Shown here: positions 9,101 to 18,087 of the stretch, one piece after another | Position numbering within the stretch: the first letter of the stretch is position 1 | Layout: each line of letters opens with the position of its first letter | Assembly (NCBI GenBank): GCA_025454975.1 | Contig: JALONK010000002.1 | Coordinates: 62,001-126,000, forward strand | DNA length: 64,000 nt | Direction of reading: 5' to 3' | Origin: Bacteroidia bacterium | Lineage (GTDB): Bacteria > Bacteroidota > Bacteroidia > UKL13-3 | Program-made: the position numbers and the translations under genes | The notes under the pieces: generated by a model | What the model saw: the letters and a program-made list of their open reading frames with translations, nothing else | What the model was told of the DNA's origin: nothing | Databases searched by the model: none

Positions 9101-12100
9101 TACACTTTAAATGGAGGGTTACCAAACTCATCAACCAATTTCCAAAATTTATTTGAATTACAAAGAGCATTATCTAATGGTTGTATTTCAGCAGCTAGTG
9201 AAGTAGACTTTAATGCTGCTTCCGGGCCATATAGCGGCGCCTTAAATATTAATGCCTTGATTGGTTCAAGCCCAACAAATATTCTGCGTTTAAATGGGAA
9301 TGGTAGCGTTATTAATCATACACCTGTAAACGATGCTCGGCATATCATCAGATTAAATGGTGCAGACTATATCAATTTCTCAAACTTTACTATTAATGGT
9401 TTATCTACCGACTTCGGATGGGGATTTCATTTATTAAATGAAGCTACTAATGATTCAATAATCAATTGTACCATCAACCTATCATCAGTAACCAGCACTA
9501 CGGTTGACAATAGTGCCTGTATAGCTGCATCTGCATCTTCTACAGATATCAACCTAGGCGGAAATAATACCAGAAACTTAACAGTTATCAATAGTAAACT
9601 TATCGGTGGTTATCAATCAGTGGTAATTAATGGGGCAGCAACCCAAGCTTCTTACTATAATCAATTTATTAACGATACCATTATGGATTTTTATTCCATA
9701 GGAATTGAGCTTACAAATAATGATAGCACAATTATTAGGAATTGTGACATAAGCAGAATGAATAGGGTTATAGTAACTACTTTTGAAGGTATTGAGCTTG
9801 GTGTAGGTAATCGAAAAGTTTGGATAAATGCGAATAGGATACACGATTCTCATAATTCAGCAACTACTCAATCAGGTACAGCTTATGGTATTTTCTCAAC
9901 TGGTAACGACGCTCCAATTGGCGGAGAAAATGTGATAACTAATAATTTGATTTATAATTTAAATAGTTTAACCGGAATAATTTATGCGATTTATAATTCA
10001 GGTTCCGATGGTGTAAGGTACTTGCATAATACCGTAACACTAACTCATGCCGCAGCAACTTCCGGTACTACACGTGGTTTTTTTCAAACAACTTTAGCAA
10101 GCAACATTGAATTTAGAAACAACCTGATTTTTATTTCGAGAGGTGGAACAGGTGTTAAGCATTGTGTTTATTTTGGAACAACTACCAGTAGTATTATCGC
10201 TAATCATAATAACTATTATTTAAATGCCCCTTCCGGAACCAACTCAATAGGATATTATGGCTCTGATTTTGCAACCTTGAATGATTGGAAAACAGCAAAC
10301 AGTAATGCATACGACCAACAAAGCAGGAATAATAATCCTGCGTTTGTTTCTATTGCAAATGATAACTATACCCCAACCTCATCCGGAATGAACAATGGCG
10401 GAAGTGCTTCTTCTATTCTTACAGATATTTTAGGAAGTACAAGAAGTGCAACTACTCCTGATATCGGTGCGTTTGAGTATTCGCCACCACCTTTAGATTC
10501 GCGTATTAATTGGGTTGGGCCTGTTGCACCTTCAACTTCGGGAACACAAACCATTACAGTAAGTGTAACGAATATATCATCGGCAGCCGTAACTATTACA
10601 GATTTAGAATTGGCTTACACTGATGGCAGTACAACTCAAACACAAACGTTTTCTAACTTAAATATTACCCAAGGAGCAACACAACAACTTAGCTTCTCGA
10701 GCACCTATAACTTCACTACCTCAACAAATTTTACTGCATATATTTCATCTGTTAATGGTGGATTAGATGGTAATCAAACCAATGATACCATTCGTCAAAG
10801 TTTATGTCCGGCTTTCGCAGGCGGAACATACACCATTAATAATGCCCTTCCAACTGGAGGCAGTAACTTTGCGAGTTTTTCAAGCGCATTTGCTGCATTA
10901 AGCTGTGGAATAAGCGGACCTGTAATCTTTAACGTTGATCCGACCAGTGGCCCTTACACTGAACAAGTAGTGATACCTGAAATAGCAGGCATTACAGCAA
11001 GCACGCCAATTACTGTTAATGGTAACAACCGAACGTTACAATTTACACCAACTACGGCAGCTCGTCACATCATTCAAATTAATGGAGCAGATTACCTAAC
11101 CATTAAAGATTTAAATATAGTAGGTTTAGCAACCGACTTTGGATGGGCAGTACATTTAACCAATGGCGCACAATTTGATTCACTCATCAACTGTACAATT
11201 AATTTAAATGCAGTTACTTCAACAACTGTTGATAATAGTGCTTGTATTGTAGCATCATCTTCAACAACCGATATTAATGCAGGAGGTTTAAATGCCGGAA
11301 ATTTTACTGTGAAAGGTTGCACTTTAATTGGTGCTTATCATGGTATTATTTTAAATGGAAATGGTAGTAGCACAACCAACAATAATAAAGTATTGAATAA
11401 TGTTATACGCGATTTTCATGCTATAGGTGTTGAATTTACACAACTTGATAATTCGATGATTGCCTATAATGATATTAGCAGAGCAAATAGGGTTGCCGTT
11501 GGATCATTTGAAGGTATAACTATTGGCAGTGGAGTAAGGAATGTTAGGGTAAATGCGAATAAGATTCATGATACCCATAATAGTGCAACTACACAATCCG
11601 GACTTGCCTATGGTATTTATTCAACCGCCAGCGATGCAGTTGTAGGACAAGAAAATATTTTCAGTAATAATGTTATTTATAATTTAAACTCACTAACAGG
11701 AACTGTTTATGGAATTTATAATAATGGTTCTGATGGTGCACATTATTTCTATAATACTGTTGACATTAGTAATACCCTTTCAACTGCGGGCTTAGCCAGG
11801 GGTTTTTATCAATTGAGTGCTGCAAGTAATATTGTGTTTAGAAACAATATTGTTACCATTGGCAGAGGTGGATCCGGTGCAAAAAATTGTATTTATTTAG
11901 GAACAACTACCTCAACTGTTGTCTCAAATAATAATTTACTAACCATGAATTCAACTACGGGTACGGTTGGTGTTGGATATTTCGGAAGCAACTTTGTTAG
12001 TTTGAATGATTGGAAAACTGCAAACAGCTCAGCCTACGACCAATTAAGTATCACAGGCGACCCACTATACAATAGCGCAACTAACTTTATAGTTTTACCG

Positions 12101-15100
12101 GGCTCACCTGCAATTGGCGCCGGCGTACCGATTTCAGTTGTTACAACCGACCATTTGGATGTGAACAGGGGAACAACTACAACCACCGTTGGAGCTTATG
12201 AAAATGGTGGCGATTTTATCCCCCCTACTATTAATTTTGTTGCATTAAGTAATACCTCTTCAACAAATAATAGAGTATTAACAGCCTTTGCTAACATTAC
12301 TGATATAACTGGAGTAAATATTACAACTAATCGCCCGCGAATCTATTATAAGAAAAGCACAGACGCGAATGCCTATAATGGCAATACTTCAAGCGATAAC
12401 GGTTGGAAATATACAGAGAGTACAAATACATCCAGCCCTTTTAACTTCACTATTGATTATTCTATATTATTCGGTGGTGGTGTTTTACCAAACGATGTAA
12501 TCAATTATTTTGTGGTAGCACAGGATATTTCTCCAAATAATTTAGTAGGTGTCAGCTCTGGTACTTTTGCAACTAACCCTGCAAATTCAAACCTTACTTC
12601 CGCTGCATTTCCAATAACCGGAGTAACAACTTCTTACACAATTGTTCAGTCGTTATCGGGCACTTACACCGTAGGTAGCAGCAATCCTGTGTATCCTAAC
12701 TTAAATGCAGTGGCGGCAGACTTAGCGGTTAAAGATGTAGTTGGACACGTAATTTTCGAATTGCAATCAGACTATAATGGAGTAAATGAAATAACACCTA
12801 TTAACTTTCCTGCCTTTAACTCAAGCAGCGGAAACTGGACAGTTACCATTCGTCCTGCGGCAGGTGTATCAAACAGAGAAACTTCAGGTTATCCGAATTC
12901 AACAGCGGGAGTAATTATTTTAAACGGTGCAAACAGATATACCTTAGATGGTCGTGCAGGTGGTATAGGAACCACCTCTGATTGGTTAATTCGTGCCAAA
13001 AGAGGAGTTTCATCTTCTGTTTCGGCAGCAGTTGAACTAATTAATGGAGCGCAAAGGAACACCATCACTTACCTTACCATGGAAAGTGATAATACGTCAA
13101 CTACAAGTGGAGTTGTTGAAATTTTAGGTACGAATAACTTAGTTGGAAATAGCTTTAATCTAATCACTAATAATATTATTCGTTCACGTACTGATTCCGC
13201 GGGAGTTGCAGCAATTGGTATTTATTCGGCCGGAAACGCAAGTAACTTTAACGACAGTAATATCATTACTAATAATCAAATATTAGATTGGAATACCGCA
13301 GGTGTCCATGTTACATCAGTTGGTAATGGAATTAATTGGCGAATCACTAATAACAACTTCTACATGACTTCAACGCGTTCAGGCGCACAAACCTCTATTC
13401 GCTTCGAAGCGGGTGCTAATTCAACCGGTTTAAGAATAACAGATAACTTTATCGGAGGTAGTGCTATCAATGCAGGAAGTGCGGCATGGGTCAATACCGG
13501 AAATATTGCTTTTAGGGGAATTGTTTGTTCAGCTTCAACTTCTGATAGTGCTATCATAACCAACAATGTAATTCAAAACATTGTTCTAACCGGAGGTACG
13601 GGAACATTTACAGGAATAGAAATGACAGGTGCAAGGGCTTCAATAAGAAACAATACTATTGGGCATGCGACTACTGCCAACAGCATACAAACTTCTCAAT
13701 TAGGAATCATTACCGGTATTTGGTTTAATAATTCGAACAACAGCGGCACCATACGCAACAATATAATTTCAAATCTATCGTCAACAGGCAATACTACCGC
13801 AGTTGGCGTTAATGGAGTTAGAATTACCTCAGGAGTTACTACCGTACCTTTGCTAATAAATGGTAATACCATTTCAAACATTACTGCCGCGAATCCAACA
13901 ACTGCAAATACTACTGCCTCATTGGTTGGAATTCTAAGTATCTATGCCGGTATCCAACAGGATATTTCAAACAACACGATTTCAAACCTAATCAATGTAG
14001 CGAATGCTTCTACCAATGTATTTGGTATTAATGTAACAAACACAGCAGGGGCTGGAGTTATTCAATCAAACACAGTAAATAACTTAGACAATAAGAGTGG
14101 AAATGCGAATGCTCAAGTAGTAGGCATTCATTTGGATCTTGGTTCTTCGTGGGTAGTTAGAAACAACATGATATCATTAGGATCGTTAATAGATTCATCT
14201 TGCATTGTAAGTGGTATTCAAGATAAAACAACAGGAACCAATAACAGCATCTTCCATAACACGGTGCTTATTTCTGGTGTAGCAGTTTCATCAAGTGCAA
14301 CAAATAGTTTTGGCTATAGAAGAACAACAACCTCAACAAGTAATGTTCGCAACAATATTTTCATGAATACACGTACAGGTGGTATTGGTAATTATGCCAT
14401 TGGTAATGTATCAACCTCACCTTCTACCGGTTGGTCGGCAAACTTTAATGTTTTACAAACAAACAATGCATCAACAGGATTGTGGAATACTACACCACTT
14501 GCATTTGCAAATTGGAAAACTACAAGTTTACAAGATAGTTCATCCATACAATTAGCTGTACAATTTGTATCAACAGATAACCTGCACCTAACTTCAACCA
14601 GTATTGGTAATATGCAGTTAGCAGCACCATTAATTAATTCGGTTGTAGTTGATTTTGATGGAGAGGTAAGAAATACCTTTGCTACTTATATGGGGGCAGA
14701 TGAAATTCCTGCTAACCCATTACCGGTTAAACTAAGCCTATTTACAGCAAACAGGTTAAGTGATGATGCAGTTTTAAATTGGCAAACTACTTTTGAAAGG
14801 AATTCAAATCGTTTTGAGATTTTAGCATCTACAGATGGAAATACTTTCGAGCAAATAGCAACAGTTAAAGCGAAAGGTAATAGTACAACAATAATAAACT
14901 ACAGATTTACTCATGTGGATGCGAAATCATTTGCAGGTACATCCGGTATAGTTTATTATCAACTAAAAAGTATTGACAACAGTGGAAATTTCGAATACTC
15001 AAAAGCGGTTTTAGTTAAATTTGATAACACACTTACAACATTCGAAATTTATCCTAATCCGGCCCAATCAATGGTAAACATAAAATACCATGAGAGTAGT

Positions 15101-15265
15101 CCGGCTGTGGTACAAATTATCAATATGAATGGTGTTGAGTTAAGCTCGTTCAACATTCAACAAAACACAACAATTGATATTTCAAATTTACCTGAAGGTA
15201 CATATTTAATAAAGGTAATCAGTGGTGGTGAAGTTGCAATTAAGAAATTAATTAAGTTAAATTAA
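6161..15265 (+). CDS. Giant beta-helix surface protein, T9SS type A cargo
   Basis: The protein has 3034 residues. A signal peptide ends at MVSYAQ (residue 31). Most of the chain is Asn/Thr/Ser/Gly-rich, with hundreds of short turns such as IxNNTIxxI, typical of right-handed parallel beta-helices. It is divided into blocks that each close with an IGADEF/IGAFEY/VGAYEN/MGADEI motif. Two blocks (977-1440 and 1552-2015) are an in-register duplication. An all-beta linker lies between them. Residues about 2850-2955 resemble the FN3-like domain common before sorting signals (LNWQTTFERNSNRFEI). The last about 75 residues (FEIYPNPAQSM ... GTYLIKVISGG) are a T9SS type A sorting domain. It is probably displayed on the cell surface as an adhesin or polymer-binding protein; no catalytic motif was seen. 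Confidence 0.93.
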   Translation: MITTITQLILRTKSWLMALLTITTSMVSYAQVNVTATSGTLSQSYPTIKQACDSINSGYHMGIITIGISSNTIETATATLVGSGTGAASYRTILITPTGGATRVITGNFNGPLIELNGADSITINGLNTGGNNLVLQNTNIGSLATVLQLSADAQANNCIQTTFKGSGVGTSIGVITFTSGILTGNDNNNIINCTIEESSGGNPSNGIISIGSTTAGLENSNNYIGFNSVANFFNATASSNGILLGAGNTNNTITNNRLFQSATRTYTIGATHRAIGVLSGNQNRVDSNIIGYASPTKTGIYTMAGTVISRFIGIELQVGSTVASSVQGNEIASISLNTSYNVATGFSSLGGIVITGGSVNIGNLQGNIIGSTTGTGSITVNCSSSTSGAVGINVATTGAVNIQNNTIASIAAVPATSTIVTVILGINISAVASSLIIQNNTIGNNSADNLSAGVLGVTTANSQAVGILFTSTPNLNTITGNTIQNLSSFGTGVSGFARGIATGTSGVTGADMIITNNTVSNITGYGPLANIGSGLLAVTGIHCLSPSTYNISGNTVFNIRFLGVGTTQINVGGIIVAAATTAITTTNKVHGNTIYGIVNNGSGTSLTAPSVAFGIGIRSGNNVIEIANNMISLGSGQSTNTTFIGIYGNHGSSPNPVVNIYHNTINISGTVSSGGLPSFGIFRGDFSTTARTMSYDIKNNIITNTRSGGTGKHYAISNGFGATTPSSVGWGPGNSDNNVLNADSLTIGAWGSTDYTMAGWRAISTCDLNSYSRIAVAYVNAANNLRLNMGTNVTAIESGGTVNTGITVDIDNQTRPGPVGSINGGGIKPDIGADEFDGTPLDLIAPIITYNNLSIACNTGNRTVSASIVDITGVNLTGTLVPRIYYKKNFLGTWFSQPGNFVSGNSKTSNWDFTIVSADMGVLNTFDSVYYFIIAQDSGASAVNVGSMPNGAVASNVNTITSFPSINNSYVIGFNFNGNYTLNGGLPNSSTNFQNLFELQRALSNGCISAASEVDFNAASGPYSGALNINALIGSSPTNILRLNGNGSVINHTPVNDARHIIRLNGADYINFSNFTINGLSTDFGWGFHLLNEATNDSIINCTINLSSVTSTTVDNSACIAASASSTDINLGGNNTRNLTVINSKLIGGYQSVVINGAATQASYYNQFINDTIMDFYSIGIELTNNDSTIIRNCDISRMNRVIVTTFEGIELGVGNRKVWINANRIHDSHNSATTQSGTAYGIFSTGNDAPIGGENVITNNLIYNLNSLTGIIYAIYNSGSDGVRYLHNTVTLTHAAATSGTTRGFFQTTLASNIEFRNNLIFISRGGTGVKHCVYFGTTTSSIIANHNNYYLNAPSGTNSIGYYGSDFATLNDWKTANSNAYDQQSRNNNPAFVSIANDNYTPTSSGMNNGGSASSILTDILGSTRSATTPDIGAFEYSPPPLDSRINWVGPVAPSTSGTQTITVSVTNISSAAVTITDLELAYTDGSTTQTQTFSNLNITQGATQQLSFSSTYNFTTSTNFTAYISSVNGGLDGNQTNDTIRQSLCPAFAGGTYTINNALPTGGSNFASFSSAFAALSCGISGPVIFNVDPTSGPYTEQVVIPEIAGITASTPITVNGNNRTLQFTPTTAARHIIQINGADYLTIKDLNIVGLATDFGWAVHLTNGAQFDSLINCTINLNAVTSTTVDNSACIVASSSTTDINAGGLNAGNFTVKGCTLIGAYHGIILNGNGSSTTNNNKVLNNVIRDFHAIGVEFTQLDNSMIAYNDISRANRVAVGSFEGITIGSGVRNVRVNANKIHDTHNSATTQSGLAYGIYSTASDAVVGQENIFSNNVIYNLNSLTGTVYGIYNNGSDGAHYFYNTVDISNTLSTAGLARGFYQLSAASNIVFRNNIVTIGRGGSGAKNCIYLGTTTSTVVSNNNLLTMNSTTGTVGVGYFGSNFVSLNDWKTANSSAYDQLSITGDPLYNSATNFIVLPGSPAIGAGVPISVVTTDHLDVNRGTTTTTVGAYENGGDFIPPTINFVALSNTSSTNNRVLTAFANITDITGVNITTNRPRIYYKKSTDANAYNGNTSSDNGWKYTESTNTSSPFNFTIDYSILFGGGVLPNDVINYFVVAQDISPNNLVGVSSGTFATNPANSNLTSAAFPITGVTTSYTIVQSLSGTYTVGSSNPVYPNLNAVAADLAVKDVVGHVIFELQSDYNGVNEITPINFPAFNSSSGNWTVTIRPAAGVSNRETSGYPNSTAGVIILNGANRYTLDGRAGGIGTTSDWLIRAKRGVSSSVSAAVELINGAQRNTITYLTMESDNTSTTSGVVEILGTNNLVGNSFNLITNNIIRSRTDSAGVAAIGIYSAGNASNFNDSNIITNNQILDWNTAGVHVTSVGNGINWRITNNNFYMTSTRSGAQTSIRFEAGANSTGLRITDNFIGGSAINAGSAAWVNTGNIAFRGIVCSASTSDSAIITNNVIQNIVLTGGTGTFTGIEMTGARASIRNNTIGHATTANSIQTSQLGIITGIWFNNSNNSGTIRNNIISNLSSTGNTTAVGVNGVRITSGVTTVPLLINGNTISNITAANPTTANTTASLVGILSIYAGIQQDISNNTISNLINVANASTNVFGINVTNTAGAGVIQSNTVNNLDNKSGNANAQVVGIHLDLGSSWVVRNNMISLGSLIDSSCIVSGIQDKTTGTNNSIFHNTVLISGVAVSSSATNSFGYRRTTTSTSNVRNNIFMNTRTGGIGNYAIGNVSTSPSTGWSANFNVLQTNNASTGLWNTTPLAFANWKTTSLQDSSSIQLAVQFVSTDNLHLTSTSIGNMQLAAPLINSVVVDFDGEVRNTFATYMGADEIPANPLPVKLSLFTANRLSDDAVLNWQTTFERNSNRFEILASTDGNTFEQIATVKAKGNSTTIINYRFTHVDAKSFAGTSGIVYYQLKSIDNSGNFEYSKAVLVKFDNTLTTFEIYPNPAQSMVNIKYHESSPAVVQIINMNGVELSSFNIQQNTTIDISNLPEGTYLIKVISGGEVAIKKLIKLN
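9089..10480 (+). repeat. Beta-helix module, copy A, inside the giant surface gene
   Basis: A 464-codon block from FNGNYTLNGGLP to DIGAFEY. Landmark codons (VDNS at offset 414, HNSATTQSG at 762, WKTANS at 1197) fall at identical offsets in copy B (10814-12205). Similarity is clear in protein but diluted in DNA, so the duplication is not recent. Confidence 0.85.
10814..12205 (+). repeat. Beta-helix module, copy B, inside the giant surface gene
   Basis: A 464-codon block from FAGGTYTINNALP to TVGAYEN. It has the same length as copy A and carries VDNS, HNSATTQSG and WKTANS at the same offsets from its start (414, 762, 1197). A 333-base segment encoding an all-beta linker domain separates the copies. 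Confidence 0.85.
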
Positions 15266-15280
15266 TCTATATCGATTACA

Positions 15281-15317
15281 AAAAGCCGTTATGCAACATG
15301 TGTAACGGCTTTTTTTA
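15281..15317. terminator. Bidirectional terminator between the giant surface gene and lnt
   Basis: AAAAGCCGTTA (15281-15291) pairs with TAACGGCTTTT (15303-15313) around an 11-base loop. T-runs lie on both strands, so it can end both the rightward surface gene and the leftward lnt gene, whose stop codon lies inside the element. Confidence 0.9.
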
Positions 15318-16973
15318 TTTCCTTTTATTAAAGTAAAAAGTAGAAAATGCCGGGAGTTTTAAAAATTTTCCGGTGAACAACATTATTAAATAAAAGCAAC
15401 TGAAAATTAGTGCCCATTTACTTAACCAATCACCATTACGAGTAAAAAAAGTTTGATATTGATTGATACTTACTTTGTATTTTAAAGCTGCTTCAGTCCA
15501 CCACGAACTTTCCTTTAAAACATTACCTTCATCATCAATAAATCCACTTATTCCGGTATTAGCACTTCTAGCCACAAACCTGCGATTTTCAATGGCACGT
15601 AAAGAAGCATAATTCATGTGTTGACGATAGCCGGGAGTATTACCCCACCAACCATCATTGGTAATCACACAAAGCAAGTTTGCACCCTTCTTAACATAAG
15701 ATGCTACATACTCCGGAAATACACTTTCGTAACAAATAATTGGCGCAATTTGAACATAATTATTAACTGGAAAATTTTTAGACTCCTTATCCATCCCTAA
15801 ACTTCCACTTGTTCCGCCAAGATTAATGGTAAGCCATTCAACATGTTTCATTAATCCGGCAAATGGCATACGTTCAACACCCGGTACTAAAATACTTTTA
15901 TGATAAAATTGATAATCGGCCGATTGGCCTTGTGCAATAAACAAAGCGGTATTATAAACATCATAAAAACGATTACCTTCAAACACTCTGGCGGTTGAAG
16001 ATATTTCTTCCCCGGGTTTAAATTCTTTATAGGTGTCGGCTCCTGATAAAATTGCTGTTGCCGGCCATTTATTTCTAAATAAATTTAGTAGGTGAATGGT
16101 TGTTTCATATTGCAAATCGCGTTCATTTAAATTTCCAACTAAGGAAGTTTCAGGAAACGCCACTAATTGAACAGTTGAATCCATTACTGCATTGGCCACC
16201 TTAAGCATTTTTTCGGTTTGTGCCTCGGGAGTCATTCCATTAAACTTATCCTTGTATGGGTCAATATTGGGTTGAACAACAACCACATTTAAATCAGCAA
16301 TGTGTGCACCATTTTTAAACTCGCGATAGTCGGCTAAAACCCAATATGATAGAAATAACGGTGTAAATATTTTAAAGAATACAAAATGAAAGCCTTTGCT
16401 TAGCTTTTGTTCACGAGTAAAGTTATTCCATTGTAAATAAAGCAAAAAAATGGCACGATTACACCAAAGCACCCATAATGAACCACCCGCCACTCCAGTG
16501 TATTCGTACCATTGAACAATGTTTGGCACTTTTGCAAACGCATTACCTAAAATTAACCAAGGCCATTTAACTTCCCAGTGTTGGTGTATATATTCCATAG
16601 CAAGCCACAACCAAATAAATGACCAAATGGTGTGAGGTGATTTATGTTTGGATGTGATTAAATGCATGAATATAAAAGGCAAATTCATTACAGTTGTATT
16701 GATGAGTAATGCCATAATAGCACCATATTCGCTAGCATTCCAAATCCACCAAGTTGTACCTGCATTGAACAGAAAAAAATAAATAAACCCATATAACCAT
16801 GCATATTGACTTCCGAGTTTATGACTTATAATCTCTTTATTTATTAAAAATAACGGTACAAAAGCAACAAAAATCAAGGGGAATAAATAAGCCAAGTGCC
16901 AAGCCGGTATAGCTAAACAAGCTCCACCAATAGCGTATTGTATTAACTTTACATGTATCTTATTCGCACTCAT
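15315..16973 (-). CDS. lnt: Apolipoprotein N-acyltransferase
   Basis: This inner-membrane enzyme adds the third acyl chain to the N-terminal cysteine of lipoproteins, using phospholipid as donor. The protein has 552 residues. Residues 1-215 carry about six to seven hydrophobic segments, including the family-typical EYIHQHWEVKWPWLILGNAF. Residues about 228-500 are a carbon-nitrogen hydrolase domain with the triad Glu275 (FPETSLVG), Lys359 (YHKSILVPGVERMPF) and Cys414 (PIICYESVFP). A final hydrophobic stretch (about 525-545) closes the protein. The length is slightly above the usual 510-540. Several lipoproteins occur in the window (18087, 28080, 45890), so substrates are plentiful. The gene stands alone and is divergent from the PorV-like gene. 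Confidence 0.95.
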   Translation of the reverse strand: MSANKIHVKLIQYAIGGACLAIPAWHLAYLFPLIFVAFVPLFLINKEIISHKLGSQYAWLYGFIYFFLFNAGTTWWIWNASEYGAIMALLINTTVMNLPFIFMHLITSKHKSPHTIWSFIWLWLAMEYIHQHWEVKWPWLILGNAFAKVPNIVQWYEYTGVAGGSLWVLWCNRAIFLLYLQWNNFTREQKLSKGFHFVFFKIFTPLFLSYWVLADYREFKNGAHIADLNVVVVQPNIDPYKDKFNGMTPEAQTEKMLKVANAVMDSTVQLVAFPETSLVGNLNERDLQYETTIHLLNLFRNKWPATAILSGADTYKEFKPGEEISSTARVFEGNRFYDVYNTALFIAQGQSADYQFYHKSILVPGVERMPFAGLMKHVEWLTINLGGTSGSLGMDKESKNFPVNNYVQIAPIICYESVFPEYVASYVKKGANLLCVITNDGWWGNTPGYRQHMNYASLRAIENRRFVARSANTGISGFIDDEGNVLKESSWWTEAALKYKVSINQYQTFFTRNGDWLSKWALIFSCFYLIMLFTGKFLKLPAFSTFYFNKRK

Positions 16974-17043
16974 CGTTAAAAAACTGAAAACATTTGCAAA
17001 TTCAACGCTTTAAGGTGCAAATCCAAATAATCATTATTTAACA

Positions 17044-18087
17044 ATGCAAAAACTAAAAAATGCGTTTAATTTGCCACTCGGAATGCAACTTAAGAAAACA
17101 ATTTTATCAATACTTACCATAGGTTGTGGATTAGCACAAGCACAGGTATTGCCATCTTTTGGTGATTCACGAAGTGGAAGTACCGGTATGCAATTTTTAA
17201 AAATAGCACCTGATGCCCGCTCGCTTAGTATGGGAGGAGCTTATGTAGCCATTAGTGATGATGCAGCTTCAATGTTTTGGAATCCTGCAGGAATCACCCA
17301 ATCAGATACGGCTAAACTACAAGTTCAAATAGGTAATACCCAGTATTTTGGAGATATTCAGGCAAACTTTGCAGGTGTAATTTTTAAAAGCAGTGAACAT
17401 AATTATTGGGGTTTTCAGGTGTTTAATATGAATTACGGCACCATGAAAGAAACTACCGAATTTGACCCATTAGGTACCGGAAGAACTTTTGCAGTTAGTA
17501 ATTATCACCTTGGTTTAACCTTTGCTAAAGTATTAACCAACAATTTCAGTTTTGGTGTAAATACCCGTTATGCTAACGAAGGTTTTCCCGGTGTTCAAAT
17601 ACATAATGTTTTGTTTGATTTAGGATTAAGGTACAATGTTGGGGTAAAAAATGCAAAGTTTGGAATCGCTTTCAATAATTTTGGATTTAACGTTCGTCCT
17701 GACGGTGAAGCACAACTATTAAAATTTAGTGGACCTACCGATATCACTACCTTTTCAACGGTAACTGTTCCCGGAATGTTTAGAATTGGTGCAGCATTCG
17801 ATCCATTAATCAGTAGAATGCATAATGTTACTGTTGCTGCTCAATTAAACCATCCTACCGACAATAATGAAACCTATTCATTTGGTGGCGAGTATAATTT
17901 TAAAAAGTTGTTGTATGGTCGTCTTGGGTATGAGTTTGGAACAGATGAAAATTACCGCGCACCATCAGCGGGTTTTGGATTGCGATTAAGACGTAATTTT
18001 GGCGGGTTAAATATTGATTACGGTATTCTTGCACAAAACCGCCTAGGCAATATTAATAGAGTTACAATAGGCATTTTAATTAAATAA
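17044..18087 (+). CDS. PorV/PorQ-family outer membrane beta-barrel protein
   Basis: The protein has 347 residues with a signal peptide ending near AQAQ (residue 34). A second in-frame ATG at 17083 gives a shorter, more typical signal peptide (MQLKKTILSILTIGCGLAQA) and may be the true start. The mature N-terminus GDSRSGSTGMQFLKIAPDAR leads into SMGGAYVAISDDAASMFWNPAGI, the signature of the PorV/PorQ (UPF0164-like) family, a FadL-like outer membrane barrel. Alternating strands continue to the end. Family members shuttle T9SS cargo to the sortase or assist secretion; whether this copy does so is inference. It lies between two T9SS cargo genes and overlaps the next lipoprotein gene by one base (TAATG), which suggests a shared function. 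Confidence 0.87.
   Translation: MQKLKNAFNLPLGMQLKKTILSILTIGCGLAQAQVLPSFGDSRSGSTGMQFLKIAPDARSLSMGGAYVAISDDAASMFWNPAGITQSDTAKLQVQIGNTQYFGDIQANFAGVIFKSSEHNYWGFQVFNMNYGTMKETTEFDPLGTGRTFAVSNYHLGLTFAKVLTNNFSFGVNTRYANEGFPGVQIHNVLFDLGLRYNVGVKNAKFGIAFNNFGFNVRPDGEAQLLKFSGPTDITTFSTVTVPGMFRIGAAFDPLISRMHNVTVAAQLNHPTDNNETYSFGGEYNFKKLLYGRLGYEFGTDENYRAPSAGFGLRLRRNFGGLNIDYGILAQNRLGNINRVTIGILIK

Noticed and set aside
9089-12205. Repeats as a mobile element or CRISPR array
   Set aside because: The two copies are coding, in frame, 1392 bases long and diverged in DNA; no short direct repeats with spacers and no transposase occur.
6622-15000. Open frames on the opposite strand and in other frames within the giant surface gene
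   Set aside because: They lie inside a gene with clear signal peptide, repeats and sorting domain, have no start context, and their translations are low-complexity shadows of the Asn/Thr-rich coding sequence.
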